This document shows positions 26,734 to 34,515 of a stretch of DNA of 64,000 bases, piece by piece. Numbering within the stretch: position 1 is the stretch's first letter; each line of letters starts with the position of its first letter. The stretch is from positions 1-64,000 of the forward strand of contig NZ_JOEV01000004.1 of NCBI RefSeq assembly GCF_000721105.1. The letters are read 5' to 3'. The stretch comes from Streptomyces cellulosae. Its GTDB lineage: Bacteria > Actinomycetota > Actinomycetes > Streptomycetales > Streptomycetaceae. Under the pieces are notes generated by a model that did no database searches, had not been told where the DNA came from, and saw nothing but the letters and a program-made list of their open reading frames with translations. A program made the position numbers and the translations under genes.

Positions 26734-29700
26734 TCAGGAGGTGACGGTGAATCCGCTGAAGACGGCTTCGATGTTCTCGCCGGGGTAGTTGACGTTGGCC
26801 GCGCTGGCGACCATTCCGGCGTCCTCGGTACCTGCGGCCGACGGCACCTCGGCGGTACCGACCTGCGACCAGGTCTGGCCGTCCTTGCTGGCGTACGCCG
26901 TGTAGGTGGTGCCGTCCCGGGTCAGCTTGAGATACGCCGGGTGATAGCTGGCGTTGCCGCCCGCCCAGGTGTCGAGCTTCCCGTCGCCGTTGCTGTCGGT
27001 CATGAACTCCAGTCCGTAACTCTGGGTCATGACCAGCACCGCGTAACCGCCCTTCTCGGGTGCGGTCAGGTCGTTGGCGAGGGCGACGCCCGCCTTGCCG
27101 ACCGGCGAGGCGCTGTTCTGCGAGACCAACTGGGCCTGAACGGTGGACTTCTCGCCCGCCGCGTCGTCGCGGTAGATGACGCCCTTCTCGTCCTTCCAGC
27201 CGGACAGGTCCTGGCCGCCCGCCCAGATGGCGAACTGGTCGCCGGCCTGGGCGTACTGGGGGTCCTCGGAGGTGGTGTCGGTCGTCAGGTAGGGCGCCTG
27301 CACACTGCCCGGGGCGGCCTTCACCTGCGCCTGGACGGTGTCGGACACCTTCGTCGAGCCCTTGGACCCGGTGTAGGTGGCGGTGCCGGTGAGGTCATGG
27401 CTGCCCCAGCGGGCGTCCTCGGCCGGGGTCACCGTCCAGGTGGTGGTGAGTGTGGCGCCGTTCTTGAGGGAGGTCGCGGTGGTCGGACCGGCCGACTTGG
27501 CGCTCCAGCCGTCGGGCAGGTCCAGGGCCGCCTTGACGCTCTTGATGGTTCCGGTGCTCCAGTTGGTCACGTCGGTGGTCACCTGGAACGGCCTGCCCGC
27601 GTCGGTGGCGGGCGCGTCCGGGGTGATCAGGACGGAGGCGGCCGGCGCGTCGTCGCGCTTGAGCGCCTTGATGGCCTTGGCGGCGCCCTGGGCCTTGAGG
27701 TTGACGAAGGCCGGGGTGACGCCGAGCGGCGCCGAGTAGCCCTTCAGGGTCCTGGGGCCGCGGATCACGGTGCCCTGGTTCACGTCGTACCAGGTGCCCG
27801 GCGGCAGATGGACGGAGCGGGTGGCACCGGTGCTCAGCTTGGGCGCGGCCAGTACGGCCGGGCCGAGCATCCACTCGTCGGCGACCGTGTAACTCGCCTC
27901 GTCCTTCGGGAAGTCGAAGAACAGCGGCCGCATGATCGGGTCGCCGGTCTTCAGGGTGCTCTGCACCTGGTCCCAGATGTAGGGGGCGAGCTTCTCGTGC
28001 GTCTTGATCGCCTGCCGGTAGAGGTCGACCGTCTCCTGGTCGTAGTCCACCTTCTGCCCGGTGGTGGTGTCGTTGGTGTCCACCGGCGAGGTCGAGGCGT
28101 ACATCAGCGGCATCAGTGAGGCGGATTGCGCCCACCGCACCAGTACGTCCTTCGTCGGCGCGGGCTGGCCGCCGGAGCCGCCGATCATGTCGGACTCGAC
28201 GAACGGGTAGCCGATGGTGGAGATCGCCAAGTTCTGGGAGGCGGAGGCGCGCAGGGAGTCCCAGCCGGTGCCCTTGTCGACCTGGCGGGTGACGAAGCCG
28301 GCCTCGTGGGCCGTCTTGTTCCAGTGCACGCGGATGCCGGCGCCCTGGAGGTCGAACTCGTCGGCGAGCTGCGTACCAAGCTTCTGGTAGTCCGTGACCT
28401 GGGAGCCCTCGCGCGGCGCGCACCTCTCGTCGAAGAAGCGCGTGTCGAACTTCAGCCCGTCGATGTCGTACGTGTCCATGAGGGACTTGAGGTTGCCCTC
28501 GTACCAGGCCTTGGCCTCGGGGTTGGCCAGGTCGATGATCCCCGCCTCGCCGTTCCACCAGGTCACGTCACACGGCTTGGTCTTGTCCTTGGCGTCCATG
28601 AGCAGATAGCCGTGGTCGACCGCGTACTGGTAGTTGGCGGAGTCCAGGTTGATCCACAGGGTGACCCAGACGCCGAAGTCGAACCCCATGTCGTGGATCT
28701 TCTTGGAGAGTCCCTTGGGATCGGGGAAGGTCTTGGGATCCCAGGTCAGGTTGCCGTAGTTCGACTCCCACTTGTCGTCGAGCTGGATGGTGTGCCCGTC
28801 CAGCCCGTTGTCGTGGAGGTCGGTGGCGTAGTCGAGCAGTTTCTCCTGGTCGACCTTGGTGTAGAACTGCGCCCAGGAATTCCACAGCGGCTTGGCGTAC
28901 TGCTCGTACGGGGCGTCGGACTTGGTGGGTTTGCCGACGATGCCGATGTAGTCGCGGTAGACCTCCAGCGGCGTCGACTCGACGAACACGGTGGCCTTGT
29001 AGGTGTCGGGCGACTCGACGACGAAGGTGCCGAGGCCGTCCTTGCCCTTGTTGAGCGCCACGTCCATGACGTTCCCCGTGTCGACGCGCAGACCGGTCGA
29101 CTTGGAGGTGTACCAGAACGGGTCGATCATGTGGTACGACGCCGGGCCGAAGGTCGGGTGGTCGACCTCGCCGGCGTCCAGCGGCCAGGGCTGGTTGGTG
29201 CCGGGACCGCCCTGCGGGGTCTCCGCCTCGCCGTGGCCGTACCAGTGGCCGGCCGACGACAGGTCGTAGGTGAGGCCGAGTTGGTCGGGGCTGCCGCCTT
29301 CGACGTCCCAGTCCAGCTGGTAGCGGTCGGCCTCGGGGGTGAGCCGGGCCTTGACGGTGGCGCCGTCGAGGGTGGTGTCGGTGGTGAGGGTGAGGACACC
29401 GCTCTTCCACGTCCAGTCGGTGACCTTGGTGGCGTGTTCCCACTTCCCGTCGGAGCGGAAGCGGAGCCCTCCGGTGTCGCCGCTCGCCGTGCCGAGCACG
29501 GTCTTACCGGAGCGCTCGGTGGTGAGGGTGAGTTCGTCGGTGGCGATGTCGACGGTGTAGCCGGGGGCGTTCCCGGTGCCCGGCACGGACAGGGCGAGGC
29601 CGTCCACGGTCCGGGTCACCTTCGGCCGGAGCGTGGTGTCCGCCTGGGCGGTGGTGTCCGCCTGGGCCTTGGTGGTGAGGGGTCCGGCGACAGTCGGTAC

Positions 29701-29778
29701 GAGCGTCAGGGCCAGCGCGGCGGCCAACAGCGTGGCGGGCCTGGGAGATTTGCGCCGTCTGAACGGTTGGGTGCGCAC
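26734..29778 (-). CDS. Secreted GH31 family glycosidase with NEW3-like and C-terminal binding module (distal copy)
   Basis: 1,014 residues; first gene of the minus-strand array. Signal peptide RPATLLAAALALTLVPTVAGPLTTKAQA. GH31 core with predicted nucleophile Asp445 in DGLKFDTRFFDERC and acid/base Asp530 in GYPFVESDMIGGS. HTIQLDDKWESNYGN supplies substrate-binding acids that the proximal copy lacks. A NEW3-like domain (about 735-820) and the locus-wide module (about 835-1014, DSNGDGKLDTWAGG) follow. Specificity is not deducible; a nucleophile context of KFDxxFFDxRC rather than WxDMNE sets it apart from starch-type alpha-glucosidases. GGAGG lies 6 nt before GTG 29778. A TTGACA promoter with a candidate operator lies about 75-105 nt upstream. 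Confidence 0.9.
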   Translation of the reverse strand: MRTQPFRRRKSPRPATLLAAALALTLVPTVAGPLTTKAQADTTAQADTTLRPKVTRTVDGLALSVPGTGNAPGYTVDIATDELTLTTERSGKTVLGTASGDTGGLRFRSDGKWEHATKVTDWTWKSGVLTLTTDTTLDGATVKARLTPEADRYQLDWDVEGGSPDQLGLTYDLSSAGHWYGHGEAETPQGGPGTNQPWPLDAGEVDHPTFGPASYHMIDPFWYTSKSTGLRVDTGNVMDVALNKGKDGLGTFVVESPDTYKATVFVESTPLEVYRDYIGIVGKPTKSDAPYEQYAKPLWNSWAQFYTKVDQEKLLDYATDLHDNGLDGHTIQLDDKWESNYGNLTWDPKTFPDPKGLSKKIHDMGFDFGVWVTLWINLDSANYQYAVDHGYLLMDAKDKTKPCDVTWWNGEAGIIDLANPEAKAWYEGNLKSLMDTYDIDGLKFDTRFFDERCAPREGSQVTDYQKLGTQLADEFDLQGAGIRVHWNKTAHEAGFVTRQVDKGTGWDSLRASASQNLAISTIGYPFVESDMIGGSGGQPAPTKDVLVRWAQSASLMPLMYASTSPVDTNDTTTGQKVDYDQETVDLYRQAIKTHEKLAPYIWDQVQSTLKTGDPIMRPLFFDFPKDEASYTVADEWMLGPAVLAAPKLSTGATRSVHLPPGTWYDVNQGTVIRGPRTLKGYSAPLGVTPAFVNLKAQGAAKAIKALKRDDAPAASVLITPDAPATDAGRPFQVTTDVTNWSTGTIKSVKAALDLPDGWSAKSAGPTTATSLKNGATLTTTWTVTPAEDARWGSHDLTGTATYTGSKGSTKVSDTVQAQVKAAPGSVQAPYLTTDTTSEDPQYAQAGDQFAIWAGGQDLSGWKDEKGVIYRDDAAGEKSTVQAQLVSQNSASPVGKAGVALANDLTAPEKGGYAVLVMTQSYGLEFMTDSNGDGKLDTWAGGNASYHPAYLKLTRDGTTYTAYASKDGQTWSQVGTAEVPSAAGTEDAGMVASAANVNYPGENIEAVFSGFTVTS
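27183..27244 (-). repeat. 62-bp sequence identical to 12392-12453
   Basis: Counterpart of the perfect repeat in the larger SGNH esterase gene, encoding the DQFAIWAGGQDLSGWKDEK part of the shared module. Confidence 0.9.
27854..28024 (-). repeat. 171-bp block 97% identical to 15552-15722
   Basis: Counterpart of the conversion-like tract in the proximal GH31 gene. The two perfect runs keep the same spacing in both copies. Confidence 0.9.
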
Positions 29779-29843
29779 TCACGTCCTCCAGCGGGCGGGG
29801 CGGGGCGTTGCTCAGCGGGAGCAGCACGGCAAGATCATGCTCA

Positions 29844-29882
29844 TTTCTGCTCATGTTCTGGCGATAAACGTCAGCTGTCAAC
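29844..29882 (-). promoter_or_regulatory. Promoter and candidate operator of the glycosidase array
   Basis: On the minus strand, TTGACA (29882-29877), 17 nt, GAACAT forms a sigma-70-like promoter. Immediately downstream is ATGAGCAGAA-ATGAGCATG, a 7-bp direct repeat (ATGAGCA) containing GAGCAGAAA (29852-29844). The same nonamer occurs in the leader of the divergent importer gene at 30331-30339, which suggests a shared regulator, most simply the DeoR protein of this locus. Confidence 0.5.
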
Positions 29883-30116
29883 ATTCCCTTCCATGATTTC
29901 TCCGCAGCATCACGGGCCACTGTCGACCCTGGTGACAGTCGCCTTCCGGGGTCCGTGCCCTGCTCGGAGAGGGGGTCACGCGGACGAAAGCGGCTGTAAA
30001 TTCTGCGTGAACCGCGCCCGAATCGGGTGATTCCAGTACGCGTGGCGCCGCGTCAGGTTCCGGCCGTGGCCGCCCATCGCCACACCACGGCGGGTCGGCC
30101 ACCGGACCACGACAGA

Positions 30117-30145
30117 AAACGGCTGAAACTGCCGAAACGGCTGAA
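30117..30145. repeat. Direct repeat AAACGGCTGAA in the divergent control region
   Basis: Two perfect copies, at 30117-30127 and 30135-30145, with an 18-bp period. They lie in the 591-nt non-coding region between the GH31 and importer genes (29779-30369). Possible activator or repressor site; otherwise the region between the two promoters shows no gene I can support. Confidence 0.4.
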
Positions 30146-30269
30146 GCGCATCAAGGTGATGAATCGGCCGCGGATCGGGTGGTTCGCGCGCGGCGAGCCA
30201 CCGGAAACCGATCCCGCCGCAGAGAGCGGCCCGCGGCCATGACGTAACGCACCGGCAACCGTTCCTCCC

Positions 30270-30347
30270 TTGACATCGCGCGCGCCCTGTTGGGCATGAT
30301 GGTGATTACTGCTTGAAGTAAGCCAGTTTCGAGCAGAAAAAATCACC
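30270..30347 (+). promoter_or_regulatory. Promoter and nested palindromic operator of the sugar importer operon
   Basis: TTGACA (30270-30275), 19 nt, CATGAT (30295-30300) is a plausible promoter. Directly after it lies an imperfect inverted repeat: CTGCTTGAA (30309-30317) and TTCGAGCAG (30328-30336) with one mismatch and a 10-nt spacer. It is nested inside GGTGATT (30301-30307) and AATCACC (30341-30347). The position over the start of transcription fits a repressor site. The right arm continues into GAGCAGAAA, shared with the array promoter. Confidence 0.55.
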
Positions 30348-30369
30348 AGCTTGCAGCGAAGGTGGTCCC

Positions 30370-31620
30370 ATGAAACGGCACGTCATCGGCATCTCGGCAG
30401 GTGTGGCCCTCGCCTTGGCCCTCAGTGGATGCGGCAAGGGAGGTTCGTCGGGAGGCGGCGGCTCCGACGGGAAGACCATCACCTTCGTGGCCGCCAAGTA
30501 CGACGACGACACCCAGCCCTACTGGGACAACCTCATCAAGGCCTTCGAGGCCGCGAACCCCGGCTACCGGGTCAAGTTGGAGGTGGTCGACTGGGAGCAG
30601 ATGGACTCCAAGGTCAAGACGTACGTCCAGACCGGGCAGCAGCCCGACGTCCTCAACTACAACAAGTTCTCGGACTTCGCCCGCGACGACCTGATCTACC
30701 AGGCCAAGGACGTCGTGTCGCCGAAGGTGCTCGCCGACTTCCTGCCGCTCTTCGCCGACCAGGCGCAGTACAAGGGCACCCAGTACGGCCTGCCGTTCAT
30801 CTCCAGCGCGCGGCTCTTCTTCTACAACAAGGACATCTTCGGCAAGGCCAAGATCTCCAAGCCGCCGACCAGCTGGGCCGAGGTCGAGGAGGACGCCAGG
30901 AAGATAAAGAAGGCCGGGGACATCCCGCTGGGCCTGCCGCTCGGCGCGGAGGAAGCCCAGGCCGAGTTCTACATCTGGGCGATGAACAACGGCGGCGGCT
31001 GGACCGACAAGTCGGGCAAGTGGGCCGTCGACCAGCCCGCCAACGTCGAGACGCTGGACTACCTGCGGGGGCTCACGAAGGCCGGGCTGACCCAGCCCAA
31101 CCCCGAGGCCACCAACCGCAAGGACGTCTTCAACCAGTTCGCGCAGGGCAAGATCGGCATGATCAACGGCGCCGTCTTCATGCGCAAGGGGTTCATCGAC
31201 ACGGTCGACAAGAACCTGAACTACGGCGTCGCGCCGCTGCCCAGCAAGGACGGCACGACGCACAACACGCTCGGCGTCCAGGACTACCTGGTGTCCTTCA
31301 AGAAGGACGACGGCAAGAACCGCGAAGCCGTCAACAAGTTCCTCGACTTCTTCTACCAGAAGGAGAACGCCTCGAAGTTCCTGTCCACCGAGGGCTTCCT
31401 GTCGGTCACCAAGTCGGCCGGTGACGCGCTGAGTTCGGACTCCTCCTACTACAAGCCGTTCGTCGACGCGCTGTCGGGCGCGCGGTTCGCCCCCACCGAC
31501 AACCCCAACTGGTCGGCCGTCGAGGGCGCCGTGAAGCAGCGCATCGGCACCGCCGTGTCAGGCACCGAACCCAAGAAGGTGCTGACCGAGATCCAGGACA
31601 CCGCCGAGAAGGACGGCTGA
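30370..31620 (+). CDS. Carbohydrate ABC importer, substrate-binding lipoprotein
   Basis: A 416-residue extracytoplasmic sugar-binding protein of the SBP_bac_1/CUT1 type. The lipobox LALSGC places the lipidated Cys at position 21. ITFVAAKYDDDTQPYWDNLIKAFEAANPGYRV is the usual N-terminal lobe pattern, and QGKIGMINGAVFMRKGF and YLVSFKKDDGKNREAVNKFLDFF are typical of later lobes. GAAGGTGG precedes the ATG. It is the first gene of a three-gene operon divergent from the glycosidase array, so it most likely binds the mono- or oligosaccharides released by those enzymes. Confidence 0.93.
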   Translation: MKRHVIGISAGVALALALSGCGKGGSSGGGGSDGKTITFVAAKYDDDTQPYWDNLIKAFEAANPGYRVKLEVVDWEQMDSKVKTYVQTGQQPDVLNYNKFSDFARDDLIYQAKDVVSPKVLADFLPLFADQAQYKGTQYGLPFISSARLFFYNKDIFGKAKISKPPTSWAEVEEDARKIKKAGDIPLGLPLGAEEAQAEFYIWAMNNGGGWTDKSGKWAVDQPANVETLDYLRGLTKAGLTQPNPEATNRKDVFNQFAQGKIGMINGAVFMRKGFIDTVDKNLNYGVAPLPSKDGTTHNTLGVQDYLVSFKKDDGKNREAVNKFLDFFYQKENASKFLSTEGFLSVTKSAGDALSSDSSYYKPFVDALSGARFAPTDNPNWSAVEGAVKQRIGTAVSGTEPKKVLTEIQDTAEKDG

Positions 31621-31624
31621 CAGC

Positions 31625-32602
31625 GTGGCCGTACAGGACGTCACCACACGCACCGCCGGGGCCGGGTCCGGGGTGGAAGGGACGCCGGCGGCGCCGGCAT
31701 CCGGTTCCCGCCCCTCCCGCAACGGTCGCCGACTGCGGGCGCTGGAGCCGCTGCTGTGGCTCGGCCCCGCACTCGTGCTGATCCTGGCCGTGGTCATCTG
31801 GCCCGTCGTCGAGATGGTCCGCACCTCCCTGATGGACATCAGTTCCACCGGACTGACCCGCGGGTTCGCCGGAGGCGACAACTACGCCGACCTGTTCGCC
31901 GAGCCGGACCTGCCGGGCGTGGTGCTGCGCACCCTGGTCTGGGTGGTGGGCGTGGTCACGGTCACCATCACGGTCTCCCTGGCGCTCGCACAGTTGCTCA
32001 ACTCGCGTTTCCCGGGGCGCCGGATGGTCCGCTGGGCGCTGATCGTGCCGTGGGCGGCGTCGGTCCTGATGACGGCGCTGACCTGGCGCTGGATGCTCAA
32101 CAACTTCTACGGCGTCGTCAACCGCGTCCTGATGGACGTCGGAATCCTCGACAAACCGGTGAACTGGCTGGCCCACCCGGCGCAGGCGTTCGCCTGGATG
32201 ATGGCCGTGGCGGTCTTCGTCTCCCTGCCGTTCACCGCGTTCGTCATCCTCTCCGGCCTGGGTACCATCCCGGCCGAGGTGTACGAGGCGGCCCGCCTGG
32301 ACGGCGCGGGAACGGCCCGTACGTATCTCTCCATCACGCTGCCGCTGCTGCGCCCGTCGCTGATGGTCGCCGCCATCATCAACGTCATCAACGTGTTCAA
32401 CTCCTTCCCGGTCATCTGGGCCATGACCCGCGGCGGTCCGGGCTTCGCCACCGACACGACCACCACCTACATGTACAAGCTCGCGTTCGACAACCAGGCC
32501 GTCGGCGAGTCGGCGGCCATGGCCGTCGTGAACTTCGCGCTGATCCTCCTGGTCGTGCTGGTGTACCTGCGCGTCGTCCGCGGGCGAGAGGAGACCGGCT
32601 GA
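31625..32602 (+). CDS. Carbohydrate ABC importer permease 1
   Basis: A 325-residue CUT1-type inner-membrane permease with about six transmembrane segments after a hydrophilic N-terminus of about 40 residues. The EAA loop EVYEAARLDGAGTARTYLSITLPLLRP contacts the ATPase. GTG 31625 lies 4 nt after the binding-protein stop, and its end overlaps the next permease by one base (TGATG). There is no ATPase gene in the operon. Confidence 0.92.
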   Translation: MAVQDVTTRTAGAGSGVEGTPAAPASGSRPSRNGRRLRALEPLLWLGPALVLILAVVIWPVVEMVRTSLMDISSTGLTRGFAGGDNYADLFAEPDLPGVVLRTLVWVVGVVTVTITVSLALAQLLNSRFPGRRMVRWALIVPWAASVLMTALTWRWMLNNFYGVVNRVLMDVGILDKPVNWLAHPAQAFAWMMAVAVFVSLPFTAFVILSGLGTIPAEVYEAARLDGAGTARTYLSITLPLLRPSLMVAAIINVINVFNSFPVIWAMTRGGPGFATDTTTTYMYKLAFDNQAVGESAAMAVVNFALILLVVLVYLRVVRGREETG

Positions 32603-33501
32603 TGTCCGCCGTCACGGCCCGATCCACCACAGCCCCCTTGGCCGTTCCCTCCGCAACTGTCCGGCGACGGCGGCCGCTCCGGCTGCGCACCGCCGTTCTC
32701 ACCGCGGTGGGCTGGCTGGTGGCCCTGTTCTTCCTGGCGCCGTATCTGCAGATGCTGCTGACGGCGCTGAAGCCGACACCGGAACTGATGAAGTCGCCGC
32801 CGTCCTATCTGCCGTCGCACTGGCAGTGGTCGAACTTCGCCGACGTCTGGTCGCTGAAGGATCCGCCGGTCTCCGACGCGCTCCTGTTCTCGCTGTACGT
32901 CGCCGGGATGTCCACGCTCCTCGCACTCGCCGTGGGACTGCCCGCCGCGTACTACACCGCCCGCCACAAGTTCCGCGGGCGCGGCGCCTTCCTGCTGCTC
33001 GTGCTGGTCACCCAGATGTTCGCGCCGACCGCACTGCTGGTGGGCATCTACCGGGAGATGGTCAGCCTCGATCTCACCGACACCGCGGAGGGGCTGATCC
33101 TGGTCAACGCGGCGTTCAACCTGCCGTTCTGCATCTGGATCCTCAACGCGTACTTCGCGAGCATCCCCAAGGAGCTGGAGGAGGCGGCGTTCATGGACGG
33201 GGCCGGCCGGCTCGGCGCCATGGTCCGGATCACCCTGCCGCTGGCGCTGCCAGGCGTGGTGACCGCGCTCGTCTACACGTTCATCGGGGCCTGGAACGAG
33301 TACGTCGTCGCCCTCACCATCACCTCGTCCGGCGACCGGACGACGCTCACCAAGGCCATCCCCGGATTCGTCACGGCGTACCAGGAGCAGTGGCAGTATC
33401 TCTTCGCCACGTCGCTCATCGCGATCGTGCCGGTCGTCGTCCTGTTCGTCTTCGTGGAACGCTATCTGATCAGCGGTCTGACGGCCGGCGGCATCAAGTA
33501 G
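32602..33501 (+). CDS. Carbohydrate ABC importer permease 2
   Basis: A 299-residue second CUT1 permease with the family signature EELEEAAFMDGAGRLGAMVRITLPLALPG and a C-terminal IAIVPVVVLFVFVERYLISGLTAGGIK, typical of MalG-like subunits. It pairs with the preceding permease to form the channel. It is the last gene of the importer operon and is followed after 23 nt by the convergent DeoR regulator. An unlinked multi-use ATPase such as MsiK would be needed (established for several Streptomyces CUT1 systems; inferred here). Confidence 0.93.
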   Translation: MSAVTARSTTAPLAVPSATVRRRRPLRLRTAVLTAVGWLVALFFLAPYLQMLLTALKPTPELMKSPPSYLPSHWQWSNFADVWSLKDPPVSDALLFSLYVAGMSTLLALAVGLPAAYYTARHKFRGRGAFLLLVLVTQMFAPTALLVGIYREMVSLDLTDTAEGLILVNAAFNLPFCIWILNAYFASIPKELEEAAFMDGAGRLGAMVRITLPLALPGVVTALVYTFIGAWNEYVVALTITSSGDRTTLTKAIPGFVTAYQEQWQYLFATSLIAIVPVVVLFVFVERYLISGLTAGGIK

Positions 33502-33524
33502 CCCCTTGCGATGCCCGAAGGCGT

Positions 33525-34313
33525 TCAGGCCCGGACGATCTCCACGCCCGCCGCTGCGAACGGCTCGGTCAGCTCCGGGCCCGCCGCCTTGTCGGTCACC
33601 AGTACGTCGACGTCCCCCACCGGGCAGATCCGGGCGAAGGCCCGCCGTCCCAGTTTGGAGGAGTCCGCGACCACGATCACCCGCTGGGCGCGGCGGGCCA
33701 ACGCCCAGTTGATGCCCGCCTCGCCCTCGTCCTGGGCCGTCGCCCCGTGCCGGACGTCGATCGCGTCGACGCCGATGAAGGCGTGGTCGAGGGTGATCTG
33801 CGCGAGCATCCCGGTGGCGAGCGGTCCGGTGAGTTCGTACGAGGCCGGGCGGGCCACTCCCCCGGTGAGGACGAGCTTCACATGGCGGCGTACGACCAGT
33901 TCGTTGGCGATGTTCAGCGCGTTGGTCACGACCGTCAGCGAGGGCTCGGCGCCCTCCGTGCTCAGCTCGGGCCTGATGGCCAGCGCCCGGGCCACCGCGG
34001 TGGTCGTCGTGCCGCCGTTCAGCCCCACCACGGCACCCGCTTTCACCAGCCCCGCCGCCGCGTTGGCGATCCGCTCCTTCTCCGGAGCGTTGCGCGCGGC
34101 CTTGTAGCGGAGCGGCAGGTCGTACGCGATGGCGTTGATCACGGCGCCGCCGTGGGTACGGGTGACCATCTGCTGGCGCGCCAACTCGTCCAGATCGCGT
34201 CGGATCGTGGCGGTGGAGACGCGCAGTACCTCCGCGGCGCTCTCGACCTCGATCCGCCCGTCGCGCGTCAGTATGTCCAGCAAGGCGCTCCATCGGTCCT
34301 GCGGTGCCGCCAT
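33525..34313 (-). CDS. DeoR/GlpR-family transcriptional regulator
   Basis: 262 residues. The N-terminal helix-turn-helix (RWSALLDILTRDGRIEVESAAEVLRVSTATIRRDLDEL) is the DeoR signature. The C-terminal sensor domain (VGLNGGTTTTAVARAL, LTGGVARPASYELTGPLA, AFIGVDAID, VIVVADSSKLGRRAF) resembles sugar-phosphate isomerases and usually binds a phosphorylated sugar. ATG 34313 is chosen because it begins the HTH directly, with AGGGG upstream. Its convergent position at the end of the importer operon makes it the best candidate regulator of importer and glycosidases. Confidence 0.92.
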   Translation of the reverse strand: MAAPQDRWSALLDILTRDGRIEVESAAEVLRVSTATIRRDLDELARQQMVTRTHGGAVINAIAYDLPLRYKAARNAPEKERIANAAAGLVKAGAVVGLNGGTTTTAVARALAIRPELSTEGAEPSLTVVTNALNIANELVVRRHVKLVLTGGVARPASYELTGPLATGMLAQITLDHAFIGVDAIDVRHGATAQDEGEAGINWALARRAQRVIVVADSSKLGRRAFARICPVGDVDVLVTDKAAGPELTEPFAAAGVEIVRA

Positions 34314-34374
34314 GCGTCGTCCCCTGTCCGTGGTGTGCACACCACCCGTGAAAGCACGAGCCGTGTTCGATTCC

Positions 34375-34397
34375 CTGAAAGGCCATGCCTGTTTCAG
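34375..34397. promoter_or_regulatory. Palindrome upstream of the DeoR gene
   Basis: CTGAAA (34375-34380) and TTTCAG (34392-34397) with an 11-nt spacer that itself contains GGC-CAT-GCC. It lies about 60-85 nt upstream of the DeoR start, in the 202-nt gap to the divergent membrane-protein gene. It is a plausible autoregulatory operator, but does not match the GAGCAGAAA element exactly. Confidence 0.4.
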
Positions 34398-34515
34398 CAG
34401 CTTAGACGGCGAAAGCCAACACTTCTGCGCACGCACGATCCTCTCACCGCGAGCGCTGTCCTTCCATGGGCCGGCCGGTCCTCTGATCAACCCGGCACCC
34501 AGGACAATCATCGCC

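Noticed and set aside
30027..30242. Small basic ORF in the divergent control region
   Set aside because: No ribosome site or recognisable family, and its position is inside the promoter region.
5428..33501. Interpretation as a xyloglucan locus
   Set aside because: GH31, GH35 and GH29 would fit, but GH89 and GH123-type enzymes act on HexNAc sugars absent from xyloglucan, and no endo-xyloglucanase is present. Kept only as an alternative.
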